Part shown: piece by piece, positions 5,709 through 10,850 of the stretch | Position numbering within the stretch: position 1 is the first letter of the stretch | Layout of the letters: each line of letters starts with the position of its first letter | From: Collinsella aerofaciens | GTDB taxonomy: Bacteria > Actinomycetota > Coriobacteriia > Coriobacteriales > Coriobacteriaceae | Reading direction: 5' to 3' | NCBI GenBank assembly: GCA_014846205.1 | Contig: RKAY01000133.1 | Span: 1-11,345 of the forward strand | Length of the DNA: 11,345 nucleotides | Program-made: the position numbers and the translations under genes | Notes under the pieces: generated by a model | What the model saw: only the letters and a program-made list of their open reading frames with translations | Database searches by the model: none | Told to the model about the DNA's origin: nothing

Positions 5709-7136
5709 CTAGGAGACGACGCCCGTCGCGTTGCCGATAACGACGACAACGAACATAACGGCAAACATAAACCCGAGCGCTTTGAACCATAGTTCGACAA
5801 AGGCGCCTCCCCGATACCGATCGAGCACGGGAAAGCGACGCCGAAGCCCGCGGCGGTCGAGCATACCAAACGTAATAAGCAGCACCAAGCCATCGACCAT
5901 AAAGAAATACTCAAGCGCCAAAAACCACGTTGGATAGTTGCGGTTTTCACCTGTCGGCTGAAACACAGCAAAATGGCTCCCCATCAGGAGCAGCAGCGTC
6001 GTCGCATAAACGCATCCATTCCATATGCGCCCCACAGGCTCGGGAATATGCGAGAGCAGGCTTACGCACTTGGACGCCAAGGGCTCGGACGCCGAGGACG
6101 AGATAGTCGAATGCTGACTTGTAGAAGGCGAAAGCGCAGGGGCAACCGGTTGCTGCACCCGATGCACTTGCGGCACCGCGGTCCGGGACACGGCGGCGGC
6201 AGGAGCCGTTGTGAGCGACGACGCAGGGGCGCACAAGCCGTACGCTGTGCGCGCAGCATTGCCCAACGCCTTTGCACTTGCAAAACGTTTGGCGGGATCG
6301 AGCGCCATCGCCATGTAAATCACATCCGTCAGCGGGACGGGAATGCCATGCGCCTCGCATTGCTCGCGCATGTCGCGCCCGGGTTTGGGATCAGCCACCG
6401 TCAGGCAGAAGAACAGCAGCGCGCCGAGCGCATAAATATCGCTACGCACACTCGTCTGCCCAAAACCGTACTGTTCGGGCGGCGCATAGGAACGCGTGCC
6501 AAACTTAACGGTATCGGCATCGGCACCGTCACGCCAGACACGCGCGATCCCCAGGTCGATAATCACCAGCGACGAGAAGGTCATGCCAGCATCGGGCGCA
6601 TAGTTCGCGCCCGACACGATGATATTCGAGGGCTTCAGATCGCGGTGAATCACCGGCGCAGCCATCTCCCCCGCCGACGCAAAGCCGGCATGGAGCTCGG
6701 CAGCCGCATCGCAAAGGGCGCCAAACAGCTCGCAAGCATAATCGGGCGTCGCGCCCAAACGCCCCACGAGCGCCTCGAGCGTCTCACCTTCGACATATTC
6801 CATCACCACATCGAGTTCCTCGCCCGCGCGGCGGCAGTCGACGATCCGGGGTAAGTGTTCAAAACGGCGTCCGGCCTGCTGAGCCGCAAACAGGCGCTCA
6901 TAGGCCCCGCCAATTTGAGCCGAAGCATCGATGCGCTTGCGGACAAAGGGACCAAGCGAGCCGCCGCCAGAGCCCTCAAAGTACACAAGCTCGGTTGTCT
7001 CGACATCGGAGCGCTTGAGCACGCGCTCTACGCGATAGCTATCATCACGCTCGAGCGACGCCAGGTGCCCGGCGAGCGCGGCGGTTAACTCATCATCGGA
7101 ATATGTTGGGTTCTGAGTATCCATGGCGTCCATCAT
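5709..7136 (-). CDS. Membrane-anchored Ser/Thr protein kinase
   Basis: This is a Hanks-type kinase with 475 residues from the ATG at 7136. The kinase domain covers about 35-300. The N-lobe Lys is probably K67 in FVRKRI and the hinge is VMEYVEGETLE. The catalytic loop is HRDLKPSNI (H164-D166, K168), the metal-binding DFG is DLG (194-196), and the activation segment ends in FGTRSYAPPEQ with SDIYALG after it. No canonical GxGxxG loop is visible: the region holds EGSGGGSLG after a RVERVLKRSDVETTEL stretch. After a Ser/Ala/Pro linker (about 305-365) come three hydrophobic segments (about 374-392, 404-424, 451-470). There are no PASTA repeats. The start is uncertain: a GTG at 7154, ATGs at 7136 and 7133, and an ATG at 7124 are possible, none with a good ribosome site, and the GTG falls inside a hairpin. 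The gene follows the HTH gene by 67-85 bases and belongs to its operon. Confidence 0.9.
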   Translation of the reverse strand: MMDAMDTQNPTYSDDELTAALAGHLASLERDDSYRVERVLKRSDVETTELVYFEGSGGGSLGPFVRKRIDASAQIGGAYERLFAAQQAGRRFEHLPRIVDCRRAGEELDVVMEYVEGETLEALVGRLGATPDYACELFGALCDAAAELHAGFASAGEMAAPVIHRDLKPSNIIVSGANYAPDAGMTFSSLVIIDLGIARVWRDGADADTVKFGTRSYAPPEQYGFGQTSVRSDIYALGALLFFCLTVADPKPGRDMREQCEAHGIPVPLTDVIYMAMALDPAKRFASAKALGNAARTAYGLCAPASSLTTAPAAAVSRTAVPQVHRVQQPVAPALSPSTSQHSTISSSASEPLASKCVSLLSHIPEPVGRIWNGCVYATTLLLLMGSHFAVFQPTGENRNYPTWFLALEYFFMVDGLVLLITFGMLDRRGLRRRFPVLDRYRGGAFVELWFKALGFMFAVMFVVVVIGNATGVVS

Positions 7137-7140
7137 AGCG

Positions 7141-7174
7141 CAGGGCGCGGACACCCCATGGCATCCACGCCCTG
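7141..7174 (-). promoter_or_regulatory. Hairpin just ahead of the kinase start
   Basis: In the minus-strand RNA, CAGGGCGUGGA pairs with UCCGCGCCCUG, giving an 11-bp stem with one G-U pair and a 12-base loop. It ends four bases before the ATG at 7136. It could limit ribosome access or stabilise the kinase part of the message. No T run follows, so it is not a typical terminator. Confidence 0.5.
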
Positions 7175-7221
7175 TTCATTCGCATAGTTGTTTCGGCAAC
7201 AGCCAACTCAGCCATCGGCCG

Positions 7222-7644
7222 CTAACTCACCGTCTCCTCGCCAAAGCGATACAGTTCCTCGTTGACCTTTTGCAGGCTGCAGCCGCGATCGATACAAAAG
7301 ATGACAATCGCATCGCGACGGTCCTTACAGTTGAGGACGCTTACCCCGGCAGCCGTCAGAGCGCGGTTGGTCTCCTTGAGCGTCAACGCCATCGCAAAGG
7401 CAATCTGCAGCACCTTATTACGGCTTGGGTGGCGCGCACCGGTAAAAATTTGATAACCAAAGGTCTCGTTGAGGTCGGCCATGCGCACCACGCGCGAACG
7501 CTCTAAGCCCTTTTCCTGCAGCAGCTGCTTAAGGTAGTCCGAAAGCGACGGGGCGGCAAAGTCGTGTTCTTTGATATAGCCATCGATGTTTGGCGCGTCG
7601 AGGAGCTCATTGAGCAACTCGTCCGTCAGCTTTTTATCGGGCAT
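7222..7644 (-). CDS. HTH (XRE-like) protein encoded beside a Ser/Thr kinase
   Basis: The product is a 140-residue cytoplasmic protein. Residues about 35-95 (LSDYLKQLLQEKGLERSRVV, then FGYQIFTGARHPSRNKVLQIAFAM) have the pattern of a lambda-repressor-like helix-turn-helix, with the GARHPSRN segment in the place of the turn after the recognition helix. The C-terminal 45 residues (ALTAAGVSVLNCKDRRDAIVIFCI) are not typical of classical XRE repressors. They match a small family I recall being encoded next to Ser/Thr kinases in Clostridia and Coriobacteria. A role as kinase partner or substrate, or as transcription factor, is inference. The start is well supported by GGGAGGTGA nine bases upstream of the ATG. 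It sits 39 bases after the lipoprotein stop and ahead of the kinase gene. Confidence 0.75.
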   Translation of the reverse strand: MPDKKLTDELLNELLDAPNIDGYIKEHDFAAPSLSDYLKQLLQEKGLERSRVVRMADLNETFGYQIFTGARHPSRNKVLQIAFAMALTLKETNRALTAAGVSVLNCKDRRDAIVIFCIDRGCSLQKVNEELYRFGEETVS

Positions 7645-7683
7645 ACGACCTCACCTCCCATACGGCGCAACAGTAGCGACATG

Positions 7684-8226
7684 CTAGGCCAGCACCCAGC
7701 TTGCAGTGGCAGACTTATCAAACATGTTGGCAAAATACAGTGCCTTCTTGATATCGCCGGCAAAGTAGATATTGCCCGCCACGGAGCCACCGGCGGCAAG
7801 GGTACCAGACTGCAGCTCATCGGAGCCCTCGCTGTAGTAACCCTGATTCTGTTGAGCCCCGTTGGCGTCCTCGCCCTTCCAGTCGTAGATATTGTAATCT
7901 GCGCCCTCATCGCCATTGTTGACGTACGTGACGTGAATGCCCGTCATGGTCGAACCGTCAAAATTTGTGAGGCCGGGCTGAACGGAATCGACAACGACGG
8001 AAAGGCCGGCAGCCGTGGTCACCGTCGCACCAACCGCCAGGTCAGTCGTAGACTGCTCTTTCTTCTTCGTCTCTTCCTTCTTGTTGCCATCGCCAGCGTC
8101 CTCGGTGACGGTCGCCTTATCGCTACCACAACCGGCAAGAAGACCGGCAGTCCCCAAGGCGACGGTGGCGAATGCGCCCAGTGCAGCGCGACGGCTCAAC
8201 AGCACTTCGTTTTCGAGCTTTTTCAT
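7684..8226 (-). CDS. Lipoprotein with Tat-like signal and DUF4352-like domain
   Basis: The product is a 180-residue surface lipoprotein. The signal has paired arginines (LSRRAALGAF, residues 10-19), compatible with Tat export, and a lipobox LLAGC with C33 as the lipidated residue. A charged Lys/Glu/Thr linker (about 38-62) leads to a small beta-rich domain (about 63-180). Its pattern VTYVNNGDEGADYNIYDW, then SGTLAAGGSVAGNIYFAGD, resembles DUF4352/MPT63-like immunoglobulin-type domains, whose ligands are mostly unknown. AGGAAGGAT seven bases ahead of the ATG is the ribosome-binding site and is buried in a leader stem. It is the first gene of the operon that continues into the HTH protein and the membrane kinase. 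Acting as an extracellular sensor for that kinase is an inference. Confidence 0.82.
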   Translation of the reverse strand: MKKLENEVLLSRRAALGAFATVALGTAGLLAGCGSDKATVTEDAGDGNKKEETKKKEQSTTDLAVGATVTTAAGLSVVVDSVQPGLTNFDGSTMTGIHVTYVNNGDEGADYNIYDWKGEDANGAQQNQGYYSEGSDELQSGTLAAGGSVAGNIYFAGDIKKALYFANMFDKSATASWVLA

Positions 8227-8231
8227 TATGC

Positions 8232-8285
8232 ATCCTTCCTACGATCCGGCTACCGCGCCGGCACACAGCACATCGTAGGAAGGAT
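8232..8285 (-). promoter_or_regulatory. Leader hairpin sequestering the lipoprotein ribosome-binding site
   Basis: A perfect 14-bp inverted repeat (8232-8245 with 8272-8285) encloses 26 bases that themselves hold CCGGC/GCCGG (8246-8250 with 8257-8261). In the minus-strand transcript the 3' arm is ATCGUAGGAAGGAU, which contains the Shine-Dalgarno element and ends five bases before the AUG at 8226. Once transcribed from the proposed promoter, the site would be closed unless melted. It does not look like a terminator because no T run follows. Confidence 0.65.
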
Positions 8286-8320
8286 TAAAGTTGAATTCAT
8301 TAGCTGAGAGCTAAGGTTGC

Positions 8321-8349
8321 CATATAGAAGAGCATGAAGCGCGTGTCCA
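8321..8349 (-). promoter_or_regulatory. Candidate promoter of the lipoprotein-HTH-kinase operon
   Basis: On the minus strand, TGGACA (8344-8349, five of six matches to TTGACA) and TATATG (8321-8326, four of six) are exactly 17 bases apart. Transcription would begin near 8313, giving a leader of about 87 bases that contains the whole 14-bp hairpin. TTAGCT-GAG-AGCTAA (8300-8314) covers the predicted start and could be an operator or a first small hairpin. Confidence 0.4.
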
Positions 8350-8680
8350 TCGCCGATAACGCCTCGAGGCTTGCCAACATTGATTTGAACTACTGGTTCT
8401 ACGGCTGCAGCGCCTTGTCTCGATTTCCGACATGACGAATCCGCACGACGTGGTCCATGCGGACGACGACGCTCTCGAGCATGCCCTGCACGCTCGATGC
8501 TCACACGAGCTCGACAGAATCCTGGTAGATTCAGGCTAAGAACCGCCCAAGGGTCACATGGGCCCGACCACATTCAACAACCGCAAGGCCATCGTGGGCG
8601 GCAATGACACGGCCTGTGACTCAAAGCAGACGAGCACGCGATACGCCGCGACGACGGCGAGGGGCAGGCGGGCTAGCTGA
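8334..8680 (+). pseudogene. Possible decayed plus-strand gene, identity unknown
   Basis: An ATG at 8334 opens a 33-codon frame (MKRVSIADNASRL...) ending in TGA at 8433-8435. A second frame, readable from before the ATG at 8432 (LVSISDMTNPHDVVHAD...), runs to TAA at 8537-8539. The same frame then stays open (GPTTFNNRKAIVGGNDTA...) until TGA at 8678-8680. Codon use with G/C in third positions looks coding-like throughout, so one ancestral gene broken by a frameshift and a stop is plausible. The minus strand is also open across 8554-8800, so orientation is not certain. I do not recognise the product. Between 8681 and 8824 I see only a weak 6-bp inverted repeat at 8740-8760. Confidence 0.3.
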
Positions 8681-8824
8681 CGGCTGGATGAGGCTTGAAA
8701 CTGCACCAAATAGCACCCCTGACGGCTGCGCAGACGTCTTTCCTGCGCTGCTGCCAGGAATGAGTGCGCCGCCCCAGCGGTGCAGGCTTGGCGTTGGGCG
8801 TAATGGCGCGCAGCAAGAACCGGC

Positions 8825-9322
8825 CTACCCCTCATTGAGATATTGCCTTCGGTCGGCCATGTGCTTTCCGGCGAGGGAACTTCCATGACGCAGTCCGTCC
8901 GAAATCGTCTCTCGGAAATAGTCGTCTTTCTCATCGCAGAGATTCTCGAGCTCCACCACTCGCGATGCCAAACGGTCTGAGACCTCGCGCTCTATTACGA
9001 GATCGTCTGACAGCTGAGCGTTTTCTTCCGTCAGCCGAGTATTCTTTTCCAGCAGCTGATCTTTCTCATGCGAGTTGTTGGCAACGTAGGCGACAGCCCC
9101 AATGGCAGCCGCCCAGGCGACAATCTCCTTCTTATGTTCTTTGACGAGTTGGACGGCTTTCGCTGCGCCCTCCCTAACGATATCGGGAATGGCTTCCACC
9201 TTTTCTCGGGTAGCCTGCATGAGAGGCTTCTTTTCCGCATCGTCATGCTCAAGGTCGGTTTCCGTCAGCATTGTCTTCACGTTCTCTTCCTGCTGCTCGT
9301 CCTTGAGCTCGAACTCTTCCAT
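8825..9322 (-). CDS. Unidentified protein with one membrane segment and a coiled coil
   Basis: The product is a 165-residue protein I cannot assign. Residues 1-35 are strongly acidic. Residues 36-66 form a probable amphipathic helix. A short hydrophobic stretch at 67-81 (IVAWAAAIGAVAYVA), preceded by KEHKKE, looks like a single membrane span with the N-terminus inside. A Glu/Leu-rich coiled coil follows (about 86-130, QLLEKNTRLTEENAQLSDDL), and then a polar tail (RHGSSLAGKHMADRRQYLNEG). The start is supported by GGAGG six bases ahead of the ATG, and a TAAAAT (9352-9357) further upstream could be a -10 box. It lies alone between two stretches of decayed plus-strand sequence. Intact codon structure and a good ribosome site suggest a live gene. 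A role in the envelope or as an accessory-element protein is open. Confidence 0.7.
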   Translation of the reverse strand: MEEFELKDEQQEENVKTMLTETDLEHDDAEKKPLMQATREKVEAIPDIVREGAAKAVQLVKEHKKEIVAWAAAIGAVAYVANNSHEKDQLLEKNTRLTEENAQLSDDLVIEREVSDRLASRVVELENLCDEKDDYFRETISDGLRHGSSLAGKHMADRRQYLNEG

Positions 9323-9426
9323 TTCAGCCTCCGTTCCTTCCTCTTTAGCGTATTTTACCCCGTGTTTTAGGCCGATTACTCAGTTGCCAGCTGATTTGTG
9401 ACCGCAGCGGATAATGCACTCGCAAG

Positions 9427-9747
9427 TTGACCTATGTCCTGCCAGGAGGTCCAGTGGAGTCTATTGCAGTGACGCTCATCGGCGTCACTGCAACACCGAT
9501 CGGAGTGGCCGAGTCCAACTCGCGCAGCCGCGCGGTTATGGAGCTCAAGATGGACGAGCTCGCATCGAGCGAGCCTACAAACTCGAGCAGGAAATGGCCG
9601 TGGTCAAGGTCGACGTTGACGCGCTTTTGCGATGAGCTGGCATGGGGACTGGCGATCGCGACCTGTATCCCCGTGTTGCTGGCGGCGGCGCTCTCACGCC
9701 AAACGCCTGTACATTCGGATTGCTACACAACGAATGAAACTTGTTGA
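9427..9747 (+). pseudogene. Relic of a prophage XhlA-like small membrane protein gene
   Basis: Two reading frames must be combined to recover the protein. The first frame gives a hydrophobic start (VESIAVTLIGVTATPIGV) followed by SNSRSRAVMELKMDEL. At about 9555-9563 the coding frame moves to another frame that gives IERAYKLEQEMAVVKVDVDAL, ending in TGA at 9633-9635. The first frame then resumes with DELAWGLAIATCIPVLLAAAL. The order of N-terminal membrane segment, S-R-S-R-A, MELK.DEL and ERAYKLEQ..AV matches the small membrane proteins next to holin and endolysin genes in prophages of Gram-positive bacteria. The usual RRVEKHN-like stretch between DEL and IERAYKLEQ appears to be missing. No start codon with a good ribosome site is visible. 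I conclude that this is a decayed copy; the remainder of 9748-9810 shows nothing I recognise. Confidence 0.5.
9464..9493. repeat. Perfect 12-bp inverted repeat inside the prophage relic
   Basis: TTGCAGTGACGC (9464-9475) and GCGTCACTGCAA (9482-9493) are separated by TCATCG. The stem is perfect and stable, but no T run follows on either strand, so a terminator role is unlikely. Confidence 0.7.
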
Positions 9748-9810
9748 TGTGGGACGCGGTTCATTCAGGGTCCGTCCCCCTCGCTTCATCCTCAAGAAGC
9801 TCGTCGAAGC

Positions 9811-10128
9811 TTACCCCACCGTGACGGGTTCCCCGGTAAAGGTGCTTACAAGCAACAGGATAAAGAAGGCTAAATAGCTGATGCTCATTAGGTAGGCGAC
9901 AACCAAAAAGATGGTCCATCCAACATTGGTCTTACCATCGGCACGACGTTGCTCACGAGAACGGCACAGCCAGACCGTCACGCCAATGGCCACAATCAAC
10001 AGCACAAGTGCTGCCGCAGCCAGTCCAGCAAGCGCAAACATCACGCCAATGCTCACAGCAATAACCGGGAGCAGCAGCAAGCCGCACCCACCCGGACTAT
10101 ACACGGCAGTCTGTCGGCGCTTCATCAT
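9811..10128 (-). CDS. Small multi-span membrane protein downstream of higBA
   Basis: The product is about 105 residues, almost entirely hydrophobic. A short basic start (MMKRRQTAVYSPGG) is followed by two membrane segments (roughly 15-55), a basic loop (CRSREQRRADGKTN), and a further hydrophobic stretch of one or two spans (WTIFLVVAYLMSISYLAFFILLLV). I do not recognise a family. Tandem ATGs at 10128 and 10125 follow GAGG and GGAG elements; a GTG at 10155 is less likely because it overlaps the upstream stop region. The gene starts about 26 bases after the higA stop on the same strand, so cotranscription with the toxin-antitoxin pair is likely. Whether it has a role in that system or is only carried along is unknown. 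Confidence 0.65.
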   Translation of the reverse strand: MMKRRQTAVYSPGGCGLLLLPVIAVSIGVMFALAGLAAAALVLLIVAIGVTVWLCRSREQRRADGKTNVGWTIFLVVAYLMSISYLAFFILLLVSTFTGEPVTVG

Positions 10129-10154
10129 CACTCCAACCTCAACATCTTTGAACA

Positions 10155-10496
10155 CTACAATGCAATAGCCTGCTGAACGGGAACAATCTTATCCAGTTCC
10201 GGCTCGATGCGTCTCTTCTCCGCCTCGAGATCAAACGCTATCTGAGCGCGCAGCCAATAACCATCCGTCAGGCCAAAGTAGCGGCAAAGGCGAAGGTCGG
10301 TGTCGGCCGTCACACGACGCCTTCCCAAGATAATCTGTCCAATGCGTTGAGCCGGAATCCCGGTCTCCTTAGCAAGGCGATATTGAGAAATGCCCATAGG
10401 GACAAGAAAATCCTCTTTGAGAAGCTCACCAGGAGTCACCGGCGGCAGCAAATCGGACGCAGTCTCATCACTTGTGATAATCGACGATTTCGACAT
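10155..10496 (-). CDS. higA: HigA-type antitoxin
   Basis: This is the antitoxin of a HigB/HigA pair; it neutralises the toxin by binding and normally represses the operon. From the ATG at 10496 it has 113 residues. A short N-terminus leads into PVTPGELLKEDFLVPMGIS, the standard HigA/VapI opening, then an XRE helix-turn-helix (QYRLAKETGIPAQRIGQIILGRRRVTADTDLRL, about 38-70). A helical tail (YFGLTDGYWLRAQIAFDLEAEKRRIEPELDKI) follows. The frame is open upstream to 10550, but the ATG at 10496 gives the normal family N-terminus. It lies 29 bases inside the 3' end of higB in another frame, so translation is probably coupled to the toxin; no strong ribosome site of its own is visible. The order toxin then antitoxin is the usual one for this family. 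Confidence 0.9.
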   Translation of the reverse strand: MSKSSIITSDETASDLLPPVTPGELLKEDFLVPMGISQYRLAKETGIPAQRIGQIILGRRRVTADTDLRLCRYFGLTDGYWLRAQIAFDLEAEKRRIEPELDKIVPVQQAIAL

Positions 10497-10749
10497 TCCA
10501 AGCCATCCCCTGTCTCCACTCAAAACAGACCCGATAGCGCTCATTGACACGGATACTATATTGACCGGCGCGATCGCCCTTCAACGCTTCAAGACGATTG
10601 CCTGGCGGAACGCGAAGATCATCAAGCGAAGCGCAGATTTGCAGTTGGCGAATCTTCCTCAAGGCGACCCGCTCAAAAGGAATGAACTTCCTAATCCGCG
10701 CACCCATTGCAAGGCGTTCAGTGTCTTCATCTTTATATGATGCAATCAT
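10468..10749 (-). CDS. higB: HigB-type toxin (RelE/ParE superfamily mRNA interferase)
   Basis: HigB toxins cut mRNA on the ribosome when released from HigA. The 93-residue product has the full family pattern. It opens MIASYKDEDTERL, where the family usually has IxSFxDxxTExLF. The helix KIRQLQICASLDDLRVPPGNRLEALKGDRAGQYSIRVNERYRVCFEW and the C-terminal VEIVDYHK follow. The Arg residues of SIRVNERYR and the terminal His of DYHK are in the positions of the active-site and RNA-contacting residues of the family. AAGGCG lies about five bases ahead of the ATG, and a perfect TATAAT at 10801-10806 lies 52 bases upstream. Length and motifs are complete, so it is likely functional. Confidence 0.92.
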   Translation of the reverse strand: MIASYKDEDTERLAMGARIRKFIPFERVALRKIRQLQICASLDDLRVPPGNRLEALKGDRAGQYSIRVNERYRVCFEWRQGMAWNVEIVDYHK

Positions 10750-10760
10750 AGTATCGCCTT

Positions 10761-10806
10761 ACGTTAATAACGTCAAACGTTTCTATAGACTTACATCTCT
10801 ATTATA
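10761..10806 (-). promoter_or_regulatory. higBA promoter -10 box and palindromic operator candidates
   Basis: On the minus strand a perfect TATAAT (10801-10806) is present. No good -35 is seen at the usual distance. Between it and higB lie a perfect 13-base palindrome, ACGTTA-A-TAACGT (10761-10773), and the 8-base AAACGTTT (10775-10782), both built on ACGTT. They are good candidates for HigA autoregulation sites. The stretch 10750-10850 holds no other feature. Confidence 0.55.
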
Positions 10807-10850
10807 CCGTACATCTGTTCGTGTTTTCTAGGACCGGTATCCTTCGTCAC

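Noticed and set aside
4451..5971. A minus-strand open frame of about 500 codons
   Set aside because: It is antisense to the cell-wall protein gene and crosses its promoter, its terminator and the kinase 3' end. The Leu/Gly-rich product is an artefact of the complementary strand.
5973..6854. A plus-strand frame of about 290 codons across the kinase domain
   Set aside because: It is the mirror of the kinase coding sequence and is Arg-rich without domain pattern.
7564..8307. A plus-strand frame of about 250 codons
   Set aside because: It is antisense to the lipoprotein and HTH genes, both supported by signal peptide or lipobox, motifs and ribosome sites.
8554..8934. A minus-strand frame of about 126 codons
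   Set aside because: Its start lies inside the coiled-coil protein gene in another frame. Its second half overlaps the decayed plus-strand region. No start or ribosome site supports it, though the open stretch is noted in the findings.
9615..9640. Programmed frameshift at the CTTTTGCGATGA stretch
   Set aside because: Two separate frame changes are needed to restore the protein and a conserved block is missing. Decay is the simpler reading.
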